Below, piece by piece: positions 46,073 through 56,880 of a stretch of 64,000 bases of DNA. The DNA is from Cytospora piceicola (taxonomy: Eukaryota > Ascomycota > Sordariomycetes > Diaporthales > Cytosporaceae). A model generated the notes under the pieces. The model did no database searches and was not told the origin of the DNA. It saw only the letters and a list, made by a program, of their open reading frames with translations. Position 1 is the first letter of the stretch; the number at the start of each line of letters is the position of its first letter. The stretch is taken from positions 186,001-250,000 of the forward strand of contig JALQBC010000001.1 in the NCBI GenBank assembly GCA_023375675.1, read 5' to 3'. The position numbers were made by a program, and so were the translations under genes.

Positions 46073-46215
46073 TACACTCGGTTATCTCACTCGGTTATCT
46101 CACTCGGTTATCTCACCCGGTCATCTCACTCGGTTATCTCACTCGGTCATCTCACTCGTTCATCTCACTCGGTTATCTCAATCGATCAGCCCAGTTTGTC
46201 ATCTCACTCGTTCAT
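46073..46215. repeat. Minisatellite of about 13 bp units (ATCTCACTCGGTT)
   Basis: About nine copies of a [T/C]CATCTCACTCGGT / TTATCTCACTCGGT unit run from the right end of the TIR element. Related CATCTCAC units continue left of the element at 45425-45470, which shows the element split one array. Confidence 0.85.
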
Positions 46216-46341
46216 CTTATTCAATACATTTATACAGGACTCGGCATCTCTTCTATAATCTTAGAAAGATGCTCTTACCCTTGGGACGATGTGCTCATAC
46301 CACAGCTTTGACTCGACACTGCACAAATTTTGGAAATCATA

Positions 46342-47352
46342 ATGTTCGCCTTTACGAAATTGAGGAGGCTCGAACCACCGGTCCTTCCCCATGAAGAAGA
46401 GCAATTTATACCCAAAGGGCCTAGAGAGAAGGCCGGGCCGGTTTCTTCTGGGCGCTTCAGCCTTCGGTTCATTTGGTTCGTGACGATCCTCAATATCGCT
46501 TTCTTGATCCTTTCTGTCGCGAGCGCGGTGTCGTCCCATCGGTATAGGATGGCTTTAAAGCACAACCGTGACAACGCTGTGGTACGCATGGTTGATTGGT
46601 ATTGTACGAGTCACTTCCTCCTCTCTAGAGGTCCCCAAAGCTGGACCCATCACACTAACCATCCGGCAGCTCCTCTTCATGACGAAATACAGATGGATTT
46701 TATCGACCAGACCATCAATGGCAGCTTACTGGACATGGACAAGTCCATCTTCCGGGCACCGCCTTCGCCAGAGGTCGATGCAGCTTGGGAGCGTGTCGGT
46801 AGCCTCTGGCCCCACGTCATCAGTACCGACGACGTGATCCGACTGGGTAAAGATCCCTCGAAGACTGTAAGATGGCCCCTGGACTGGGGCTTTGGTTCTG
46901 AAGCTCACGTCGCCGAGCTGGACGTGTTACACACGATACACTGCCTCAACGCCATCCGTCGTGACGTCCATTGGCGGCACTATTACATCGACGAGTACCC
47001 AGACGGCGTGTTCCCGGAACTGCACCGTATTCATACAGACCATTGCATGTATATTGTGCTTCAGAATCTGATGTGCAGTGCTACCGGCGATATCGTTAGC
47101 AATGCTTGGGTCGAAGGACAGCTGCACCCATTTCCCGACTTTAGTGTCAACAAGAAATGCCGCAATTTCGACGCAATACTGGAATGGCACGAGCGTACTG
47201 TGGTAATAAACAAGACAAAATATGAAGACATGCGGATGCCTCAAGGCCATGAGCCATATCACATGACACAGGAGTTCCATCAGGCGTTTGGGACCGGACT
47301 GGATAATCATGGAGGTCATGCACATGACCACCGAGAAGCAGGAGCGCAGTAA
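46342..47352 (+). CDS. UstYa-family (DUF3328) oxidative cyclase candidate
   Basis: Exons 46342-46603 and 46670-47352 give 314 residues. The 66-nt intron (gtacga...CTAAC...cggcag) is itself in frame and free of stops, so the region also reads as one 336-codon frame. Splicing yields DWYSPLHDEI, matching the family's YSPA..DEI segment, and is preferred. Residues 43-64 (FIWFVTILNIAFLILSVASAVS) are one transmembrane helix near the N-terminus. The family-defining motifs HxxHC are both present: HTIHC (175-179) and HTDHC (209-213). PSPEVDAAWE is also typical. UstYa proteins catalyse oxidative macrocyclisation of Tyr-containing core peptides in ustiloxin, asperipin and related fungal RiPPs. Located divergently from the repeat precursor. 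Other UstYa paralogues serve other pathways, so the substrate is inferred from neighbourhood. Confidence 0.92.
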   Translation: MFAFTKLRRLEPPVLPHEEEQFIPKGPREKAGPVSSGRFSLRFIWFVTILNIAFLILSVASAVSSHRYRMALKHNRDNAVVRMVDWYCTSHFLLSRGPQSWTHHTNHPAAPLHDEIQMDFIDQTINGSLLDMDKSIFRAPPSPEVDAAWERVGSLWPHVISTDDVIRLGKDPSKTVRWPLDWGFGSEAHVAELDVLHTIHCLNAIRRDVHWRHYYIDEYPDGVFPELHRIHTDHCMYIVLQNLMCSATGDIVSNAWVEGQLHPFPDFSVNKKCRNFDAILEWHERTVVINKTKYEDMRMPQGHEPYHMTQEFHQAFGTGLDNHGGHAHDHREAGAQ

Positions 47353-48216
47353 GCTGTGGTGGGAGAACTGAATTTGTCCTCATATATCGTATGTGATAGA
47401 TGAGACGGAAATAGATATTGGATACTGCGAATTTGTACATAACGTTAAACGTTTTTTAAACGTAGGCACTGTGATTTTCTCCATGGCTTGGTGTGGTCCT
47501 GGTTCCTCTCGTTTTGACGTTTTACGCAGCAGTGCACCATGCAGTGCTACACCAGATCTTACACAGAGGCCAAACAAACAATTCCGGATTGATGAAAGAA
47601 CCCGTAGATCGCAAATGCTAGAGACTGCGTATGCTAGACGATCTTGGTACGACCATCTAGATGAGAGCTTAGCTTTGCAGTATAAATCATCAACAGGCAC
47701 TTCATCCTCACTACGCACATTTGAAGTTCGGCGATGGAAAAGACAGCTAGCTTCCTCAGTATGTACGTTACCGTCTTATATGGATAGAATGTGCTCACTC
47801 AAGACAGACTTCTTCAAGAACAGAGGGGGTTCAAGATCTTAGTAAAGCCCATGACTTGATTAGTTGTGATCCGTTACACAGACAGATGGTTTGGTGTGCT
47901 TCTTTCGAAATGCAGACAAGATAAATAGCAGGACACACTATCTGTGTTCTGGTTCTATCGTGAATATACATAGAAGATTGCCTACCTTCAAGCTATCTAC
48001 CTTGCCGACAATGGTTTCGCCTGAAGCTCTGGATGTTGAAGGATCCAACGTGCTTGTTGGGCAGCAACGGGTGTTTATTACTAGCCGATCCTTGGTACCC
48101 CAGGGTAGACAGACAGGGTATGCCGGGGTTGAACCGGGCCCTAACTAGGTTCCGATGGGTTTTTGATTGCCCAAACCTTCCTCGCACGGTCCGACCATGT
48201 AGGGGCCTGACGTGTG
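47353..48216. other. Intergenic region between UstYa and MFS genes
   Basis: Two overlapping open frames, 47393-47842 (plus, 149 codons) and 47380-47718 (minus, 112 codons), have no recognised domain and neither is preferred. The convergent orientation of the flanking genes suggests this is mainly 3' flank, but an unrecognised cluster gene or its remnant is possible. Confidence 0.4.
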
Positions 48217-49968
48217 CTAACCATCGTGAAGAATCGCTCTCTGCTCTTCTTCATCTCTGGCATCCTCCTCGGGGATTGTCGAGTCTGTTGATGCCCGTAC
48301 GAGAAAAAGCATCATAGCAACTGAGCCGGCCAGAGCAAAAGACAACATGAATGGCATGCCAGCCCAAGTTCCGCCAAGTCGCATACTCCAACCAAATAGC
48401 CCTGAAACAAGCGGGCCAGCAAGAAGGGAGCCCAGTGTCTCCATGACCGCCATCGCTGTGTAGAGTGTCCCAAGCATGTTCGCCTCAACAAATGAGCTAA
48501 GAAGCGAGCGAGCAAAAGACCCAAATCCACTTCCAAGTGTATATAGTGTAAGCGCTGCTACTTGTCAATGGAAATGTACTCGAACATAAGCGCAGCTTCA
48601 GTCAGGCTTGGACGATACTGACCGAGAACCACAAACCCTATCGAGGGGGCTGCAGCAAGAAGGGCGAAGCTGAGCGTTACCAAAACGATACTGAAACGCG
48701 ACAGCTGCAGATTTTTCCTCCTCGGTGAAACACCGAGTTTCTTATCAACGAAGACATCAAGAGCAGGCAGAATTACTGCAATAATAACAAGTGTTGCGGA
48801 CGCTTTATATGATAAGAGAAAGTTTGCCTATTGATGGTCAACGCGTAAAGTTCTGATCAGTTACACTCAGACGATGTATTAGCTTACTGACCTCGGCAAT
48901 GGGAATGGAGTATCGCGTCGACGCATACTGCAACAGGATACTCAGCGACTGACGTGCGAAGTCCACCACAAGGAACGATAAAACAAGAATTAAAACTATG
49001 CGAGAGCGGCAGATGAATTTCAGCGTCTGCATCACGTAACGCAAAGTACCGCTGATGGAATCCTCGAGACAGTCATCGTCTGGCTGATCCGACAACTCTT
49101 CCTTAAGATGAATCGTTTCGGGAATAGTCCCAGCCAGGATGGTTGTCGTGCCGGTGCAAATGAGTGAAACGAGTAATGGCGGCCACACTCCCATGTTTTT
49201 CATCATGACGGAACCCAACGCCGGCCCAAGCAGCTCAGCAACTATAAAAGAAGCTTGGTTAAGGAAGAACACCCTCGAACTGTGTGTTTATCTCATCAAG
49301 TAAGCTACTTTTCAGTACCATTTTCAATGGTCAAGTGGTATTTGCCAAAGGTCCTCACCGGTTAGACTCAGGAGTCGCGTCAGTAACAATCATCGCGGCG
49401 ACTGCGCTGGTGACAGTGCCTCCTCCACCAATAACAAGAAAGCAGGAGGAAATCCAAGTGAGCTTCAGGGGAAGGTCGGCCCAGCCTGCGACATCGATGG
49501 TCAGAATCTGGAAAATTGACCGGACAGGTGGTGAAGTGGGTACTCACATATTAGGATCACCCACGCTTGCCCCAAGATTTGTCCTAGCACACTGAAGAAG
49601 AGGACTTGCTTCCGTCCATGTCTGTCTGCCAAGCCTCCATAGTAAAGAGCCAAGACCAGGCCGGGTATTCCATCAAAGAACGCCTGCCAACCGAAGATAG
49701 TGGCTACTTGACTTTGCACCGCAGGGACTTTGCACCACTCCTCAGCTGGCCCGTCCCCGTCGACCTGGAACTGGGAATGAAGATAGCGACGACACACGAT
49801 GTCTTCGAAAAGCCGTGTTGTGGGCGCAATAGACATGCAGAAACCAAGACCATCGACAGCGAGCATGAAAGTAATCACCCAGATCGGGTGCCAGTATGTT
49901 CGTGGAAGCGGCTTCGGGTTCTGACTGCTGTCGTCGGGCAGTTGTGATTGAACATCTGATGTAGACAT
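48217..49968 (-). CDS. MFS drug/metabolite exporter
   Basis: Five minus-strand exons: 49968-49548, 49485-49359, 49279-48892, 48827-48623 and 48557-48217, total 1482 nt, 493 residues with all phases consistent. Introns are 62-79 nt with GTGAGT, GTGAGG, GTCAGT-type donors. The N-terminus is MSTSDVQSQLPDD followed by the first helix WVITFMLAVDGLGFCM. The MFS signature after TM2 reads GGLADRHGRKQVLF, and a second-half helix reads TLGSGFGSFARSLLSSFVEANMLGTLYTAMAVMETLG. About 12 hydrophobic segments are present, followed by an acidic tail (PEEDARDEEEQ). It most resembles fungal multidrug or secondary-metabolite exporters. It is 0.9 kb from the UstYa gene, and such exporters are common in RiPP clusters. 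Intact. Confidence 0.9.
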
Positions 49969-50380
49969 ATTGGCAAGACTGAATTGCTTGAGGAAGGGAG
50001 ATGGAAACAAAGTGGAAGTGTAAAACAGCCTACACATGCAAGAAGAGGTATCTAGTCCTTTCGGAATACATAATCTTTGGCAGCTCCGGAGGGAGAACCG
50101 TATTCGTAGCAATGGCTGAGCACAGTTTCCGGCAGGAAATGCAACATAAGCTGATCTTGCATGGTGATATGTACAGGGCAGCGTCACATCACTCAGTATG
50201 TATGATAATTTCCAAGGATATGTCACCGAGGTGGATACAGCAGTGACCCACCCCACCACGACTGTGGTATGAGGCCGTTTTTTAATCACCCTGTCAGGTT
50301 CATGTAGTCCTTGCGCTTAACAGCATCTCTAAGCAGGGCACAGACCAGGTACATGACAGGGATATTTCAAATACCCTGGT
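49969..50380. other. Upstream region of the MFS gene and border to the AT-rich block
   Basis: Mid-GC sequence up to about 50.38 kb, after which composition falls abruptly to RIP-type AT-rich DNA. No gene recognised. Confidence 0.5.
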
Positions 50381-52639
50381 AGCTAAATGTTATACGTAAT
50401 ATATACTCGATTAATATATTAATGTATTCTCTCGTACCCTGCTTACTCGGGTACGCTAATTTCTATATTAAATATATCCCGAAGTTAATTATATAACTTA
50501 CTTATTCGTATAAATTAAGGTATTTCTGTAAAGACCCTTACTACTATCTAATATACCTTTTAAAAGAAGCTATTTATAAATAGGTTTTTTATATAAGCCT
50601 TTTTCTTAAAATATTAACCTTTATAAAGAGGTAAAGGTAAGTCAGGCCTGTTATAGCTATATAGCTAATTATATTTAGTAATATCGCTTATAAAACGTGT
50701 TTTTTTTTTCTTTTTATTTACTATTATATAGTTATTACTATTATTACTACTACTATAGTAATAGTAGTAATAATAATAAGTAAGGTTTTAATAGTTTTTT
50801 TTATATATTTATTTTTAATCGTTTTAATAATACCTTTTTATTTTAAAAAAAAGATAGTCGAAATAGCTATCGAAATATATAAAGTTAAGTTTAGCTTTTT
50901 TAAAAGGCTAGCTACCTTTATTATATATTTTTTTATATCTTTATTTCTTATACTACTTTTAATTAATATATAGCTTAATAATACTATCGTCTGCTTAAAT
51001 AATAACGATAATAATAAAGATAAAAATAAAGAAAAAGACGAAAATAAAGGTAAAAGTAAAAGTAAAGCCGGTATAAAGCTTATTATAAATACTTTTTCTA
51101 TAGTTTCTTTTATTAAGTTATTTACTAATACTTTTATTTTAAAGAGATAAAAAGGTTAAAAGCTAGCTATAGCTTTTAACTACTTTTTATACTTTATATA
51201 TAATATAATCTGCTAGAATATATATTATACCTTACTAGCGTTACGTTTATTAGTAAATATATTAAAGGTTTATAAACCTTTATTATAACTAAGCTAAAGG
51301 TTATATAAAAGCGTATATATAATATATACAGGTTAGTTATATATATCTTTCTATACCGGTTAATATAAAGCTTAAAGTTTATACTTTTAATCTGTTTTTA
51401 TAAAAGAATTTAAAAAAGCGTTTAAATTAATAAAAGTAAAGTAAAAGAGGTATATTATTATATATATACCTCTTTTACTAATATTATAGCCGTTAAAGCT
51501 ATATAAAAGTAAAAGGTACTTTTAAACTTTTACTTTTAATTAGTAATCTAGTTATAAAATAAAGGCTACCGATTTTAAATATAGTAGTTTATTTAAAAAT
51601 AATATAATATACTTTAAACGTTTTTATATATAAGCTAGTATATTTTATAACTTTTTTATTTTACCTTTATAATATATACTTTTATATATTTAAGTTAAAT
51701 TAAGAAATCTTTTAGCTTATTAATTATATTATCTTTTAAGTGTTTTACTTTTTATTTTTAAATTTTATTCTTAATATTAACTAGTTTAAGTTAAGTAATA
51801 AACGTTTAATAATTAATAATAAAGAGTATTTTAATTAAACTATTAATAACTATATTTAAAGTGTTAATATAATTAATATATAAGTGTTTTTATTAAACTT
51901 TTTACTATAATTAATAATTATATATATTTATATAATAAAGTTTTATATTAAGTTAAGTAATCTTTTTATTTATTAACTTAATTATTTATATATTATTATA
52001 TTATAGTTAAATAGTTTATTAATTAAACTAAACTTTTAATTTTTATATAAGCAGATATTAAAAAAGGCTTTTTTTAATATTTAAGTAAAAAAAGATAACT
52101 TAGCCTTTATAATAAAAGTAGTTATAGTATTTTACTTATTTACTTTCTATTTAATATATTTATTAAATAGTTTTATTATATATACTTATAAACTTTAATA
52201 GTTTAAGTTATTATTAGTAAAAAATAAATTACTTTATACTTTAAAAAAGTTTATTCTTTTTAATTTAAAAATAAAAGCTAATATTTAAGTAAAATATCTT
52301 AAAACTTAATCGGCTACTTTATAATATTATAGCTTAAATATTATAAAAGCTATATTTAATATTATAATTACTATTATATATAAAATTAATCCGACTTTAT
52401 ATTAATATAAATAAGCTAATATAATAAATACTTAGTTTAAATATAATAATAGTATTATTAAAGCTATTAGTATTTTATATAAAGCTTATTATTATATTTA
52501 TATAAAAGATAATATTTTATTTATATAGTTTATTTAAAAAAGTTAAATCTTTTATATAACTTAATTTTAAAGTATTATAATATTTAAAAACTATTAAAAG
52601 TTATTTCTACTTATACTTTTATATTATAACTTTAGCTAT

Positions 52640-52960
52640 TTAATAACTTTTTTAACTACTTTCTTATCTTTATTTTAATATATAATAATAATATTATCTA
52701 TATAAAAAAAGATTAATACGTTATTTTATATAAAATAATAAAGCTTATAAAAACTTAAAGTAAAACCTATCTTTTTAAATATATAAGTAAGTTCTTTTTA
52801 CTATAATAATAAAGATTCTTTAAGTTTATAAAAAGCTTTTTTTAATAAAAAAACCTACTTTAACTTTCGATATTCTTATATAATATATATATAAATCTCT
52901 TTATTTAAATAATACGTTAATAAAAGTATTAATTATATTATATTAAATAAGTTCGAAATC
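52640..52960 (-). pseudogene. Ty1/copia reverse transcriptase relic
   Basis: Translating the minus strand of this stretch gives, despite stops, the ordered blocks of a copia polymerase. There is a KA.Y.LKES segment (from about 52831), then KELTYIFKKIGFT, then the catalytic box as FYIDNIII (about 52680-52705) where the second Asp codon reads AAT, as a G-to-A RIP change would give. The spacing between blocks is that of copia elements. The element's upstream domains would lie at higher coordinates; no LTRs were identified. Confidence 0.72.
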
Positions 52961-54647
52961 TAACTAAGCTATAATTACTATTATTATTTTAAATAACGTT
53001 TTAATAAAAGTAGTTATATAAGCTTTTTTTATATTACTTTTTTATTATTAATCCTTTTAAATAACTAGTTAAGCTTTATATTTAATAAAAAACCTATATT
53101 TATTATATTTATAATTATATACTTATATATAATTTAATAAGGATTTTTTAACTACTATATTTATTACGTTTTCTTTTTATAATTATATTTATTTATAGCT
53201 TTAAAAATAGTCTTTCTTTACTTATTTAAATAAGTTTTTATAAATATATTTATAACGTTTATAAAACGTTTTTAAAGTTAAAAGTAGCTTTTATTTATAT
53301 ATCTTTTATTCTTTTTATAAACAGTATAATATTATACTTAAGTTTACGCTTTTTATTTTTTAAGATAACCTTTTTATTTCTTTTTATATTATACCTTTTA
53401 TAATAGTTTTCCTGTTTTACTATCTTAACTAGTTTTATAATTATTATATATTAAACGTTAAAATCTATAAATATACTTTATTAATTTAAAGTATTATTTT
53501 ATTTTTTAAATACTCTTTATCTATTCATATTATAAAAGCTATAAAGATAAAGCTATATAATAAAAAAAGAAATACTTTTAAAGTTAATAAGTATATATAT
53601 ACTTTATTTAAAAAGTAATTAGTTTCTTTAATATACTTTTTTATTATTTTATTTTTACTTTTATATATTTTTACTTTTATATTAACTTTAATATAAACGG
53701 TATTACTTTCGAAATCTTTTATTATTTCCTTTTTAAGTATTTTTTATCGCCTTTAAATATACTTTAAAAGCCGGTTATATAAATATATAACTACTTTAAT
53801 TACTTCTTTTTAAAAGAAATTCAGGAGTTTTATATAAACTATTATATATTTCGCCTTTATAGTAATTATACGTTTTAAACGCTTAATAATACTGTTTTAT
53901 ACTTATATTTATAATACTAAAGGCTTAATTTTAACGTTATTATCGTTTTTTAACTAGTCTTTTAGTTATTATAGTTTAATAATTTCTTTATCGTACTCGA
54001 AAGTTTTAAATATTACTTTTATATTCTTTATAGTTTTTATAAAGGATTTTAATAAACGTTTTAATATAGTTTAATCTCGGTTTCGAAAATAATAGTTATA
54101 TATTACCTTTATTTTATAGTAAGTAAAGAAAGCTATAGCTTTATATCTTTTAAGGTTTTTTATAATATCGGTAAAGTTTAAAGTAAAACGTTATATTTCT
54201 TATAGTTCTTTTTAAGAAACTTAAAACACTTATCTTCTTTATAATATATCTGTTATATTTGTATATATAAGGCTTTTACCTTATTTAAGTACCTTAATAT
54301 AAGTTAATAACTTTATTAAATCTTTTTAGCTCCGGATATTTAAGCTATAAGTATTAGAATTCATTTAAAACCTACCGTTTTATCTTTTATAGCGTTATAT
54401 TAAATAAGGCTGCTTTATTTTTAAATATAAATTTAGTTATAATATTAAAAAGCTTTTCTAATATATTTTATTTATATTTTATAAAAGAAGTATATAAAAA
54501 GAAGTTATTATAGTTCTGTTTAATAGTATTTTAGCTTTTTTATTATTTTAATAGTATTCTTTCTTTTAAAACTAGTTAAGTAATGTTAAAATATATATAA
54601 ATCCTTTATAAAAGGCTATATTTTTAACTTTAAATACTTTTAAACTA

Positions 54648-54652
54648 TTATC
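54648..54652. repeat. Target-site duplication TTATC, left
   Basis: TTATC directly precedes the left LTR and is repeated directly after the right LTR at 63366-63370. Confidence 0.85.
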
Positions 54653-55109
54653 TGTTATAACTTAAAGTTAAGGTACTAAGGGGTTATACGGTTAAGAAGT
54701 TATATATAACCTAAGTAAAGCTAGTATACCGGAACGAATAGAATCTCTATAAAAGAGTTCTGTCTAATTAAGGTAACCTATTAAGGTTAAGGTTATAATA
54801 CTTACAGTACTTAACCTGTAAGTATAATAAGTAAAAGGAGCTTATAGTACTCTTACTATAAGTACCTCGAGCTTATAATTAAAGAGCTAAATATATAAAG
54901 ATAGAAAGGTACTACCTTTTAAATAGTTTATAGTTAGTTTTTAGTTATTAATTTAAGTATTATTCTTATAATAGGTTTTATTACTTTTTAATTATTATAA
55001 AGATAAAGCTCGGAATATTATTTATCTTTTATATATATATTTTATTAATAATATAAACTCTACCGGTTATAATAAGTACTTTTATAAAGGTTATATTATA
55101 ATTATTATA
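54653..55109 (+). repeat. Left LTR of the gypsy element
   Basis: Begins TGTTATAACTT and ends ATTATTATA, aligning along its length with 62909-63365 with only scattered transition differences. The right copy starts TATTATAACTT, so its TG terminus has been changed by a G-to-A mutation. Confidence 0.92.
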
Positions 55110-56139
55110 TTTTAATAACCTTTATTTAATATAGTTTTAACGTATACCGTTAAGTAATATTCCGACACTTTATTATAATACCCGATATCCCGATAACCGA
55201 TAGTAAAAAGCTTATAGAAGCCTTCGCTTTAATTAGCGACCTTTAAAGTAAGTATAACGAACTAATAACTAATAAAGAAAGTAAAAAGAAAGAAGAAAAG
55301 AAGGTTTTATATAAGGCTATTAAACTTAAAAAGCTTAAAGCTTTCGATAGTACTAAAAGAACTTTATAAGGATTTTTTACTATAACTAAGGCTTATTTTC
55401 GATACTATAAGAATAACTTTATTATAGAAAGTAATAAAATCCTTTTTATAGCTATTTTATTAGAAAGAAACGTATTTACTTAGTTCGAACTTACTATATA
55501 TAACTATTTAGATAATAACTATAACTTACTTAAAGAAAATAGTACTATCGATATCTTCCGGGACTATATTTCGTTTAAAAAAATATTTAAAAAAGCTTTC
55601 GGTAAACTTAAAAAAGAACAATAAACGAAACGGGACTTAACTAAATATAAGTAACAGACCTTAATATTTAACTACTTAATAGACTTTCGGTAGATTTTTA
55701 TAAAGTTAGAATAGTCCGACGAACTTTTAATAATACTGTTTTATAATAGACTAAAGGATAACGTTAAAGATAAATTAGTTAAAGAAAACAGGCTAAACGA
55801 CTTTACAGAATATATAAAAAAAGCAGTTTAGATCGATAACAGATTATATAAACGATAACTAGAAAAATAGAAGCTTAAGCTAACTAATAAGTCTTATTAA
55901 AGACTTTATACTTATAATACCGGAAAGAAGTTTTAACGTAAAGGAAATAATTATAATAATATTATATATAAATAATATATAAGACTTATAAAACTCGACG
56001 TAACCGAACGTAAAGATAAGTTAAAGCTCGAATACTTTAACTATAGTAAAAAAGGATATTTCGTATAAAACTATTAAAGTAAGTTAAAGAAAATATAAAA
56101 ACCTATACCTAAAAAATAATAACGTAACGATAATATAAA

Positions 56140-56880
56140 ATACAAAACTCTTATAATAGGAAAATAAAGGCTACTATATAATATACAGAGTTGTAAAATA
56201 TAAGTAAATACAAAAATACAAAAATACAAATATAAAATACAAAAATACAAATACAGAGGGTCGGAAATAAATATAAATACAAATACGTATTTGTATTTGT
56301 ATTTATTTTGTATTTTTGTATTTCTAATACAAAAATACAAGTAATATAAAAGTAAATATATAATAATATTATTATTAATATAACTTATATTAGTACTATT
56401 AACCTGTAAATATAAGTATTTAATATATAAAATATTATAAAAACCTTAAAACTATTTTGTATTTTTATATTTCTAATACAGAAACATAAAATAAATATAA
56501 ATATAAATACGTATTTTATATTTTTATATTTGTATTTTATATTTCTAATATAAAAATATAAAAATACAAAAATATATACTTATATAAATATAAATATAAA
56601 ATTAAATAAAATACATATTAATACACTTTAAGAACTTTTATAATAAGAACTATAATACTTAATAATATAATAGTTATTTATACCTTTATATAGTTCTTTA
56701 TTATTTTATATAGTGTATTTGTATTTCTGTATTAGAAATACAAAAATACAAAATATAAAGGTTTAGAAATAAATACAAATACAAATACAGAGGTCTAGAA
56801 ATACAAATACAAAATACATGTATTTTTATATTTTTAAAAATACAAATATAAAATACAAAAATACAGTTATAACTCTGATA
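56140..56880. repeat. TACAAA-unit array with palindromes inside the gypsy element
   Basis: Dense irregular runs of TACAAA/TTTGTA units in both orientations, including a perfect 22-bp palindrome at 56276-56297 centred on ACGT. CpA is abundant here but almost absent in the surrounding element. Confidence 0.8.

Larger units (their letters stand above)
45107..46341. promoter_or_regulatory. Divergent promoter region between the precursor and UstYa genes
   Basis: 1.2 kb separating the start codons of the two divergent genes. A TATA-like TATATAGCTGA-type sequence near 45299 suits the precursor. The region is interrupted by the TIR element 45473-46072 and by minisatellite on both sides of it, so the two promoters have been pushed apart by about 600 bp compared with the pre-insertion state. 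Confidence 0.5.

Noticed and set aside
47380..47842. Overlapping frames on both strands between UstYa and MFS
   Set aside because: No domain recognised and no basis to choose one; kept only as a note in the intergenic entry.
56074..56340. 88-codon minus-strand frame rich in Tyr, Phe and Ile
   Set aside because: Product of the TACAAA low-complexity array, not a gene.
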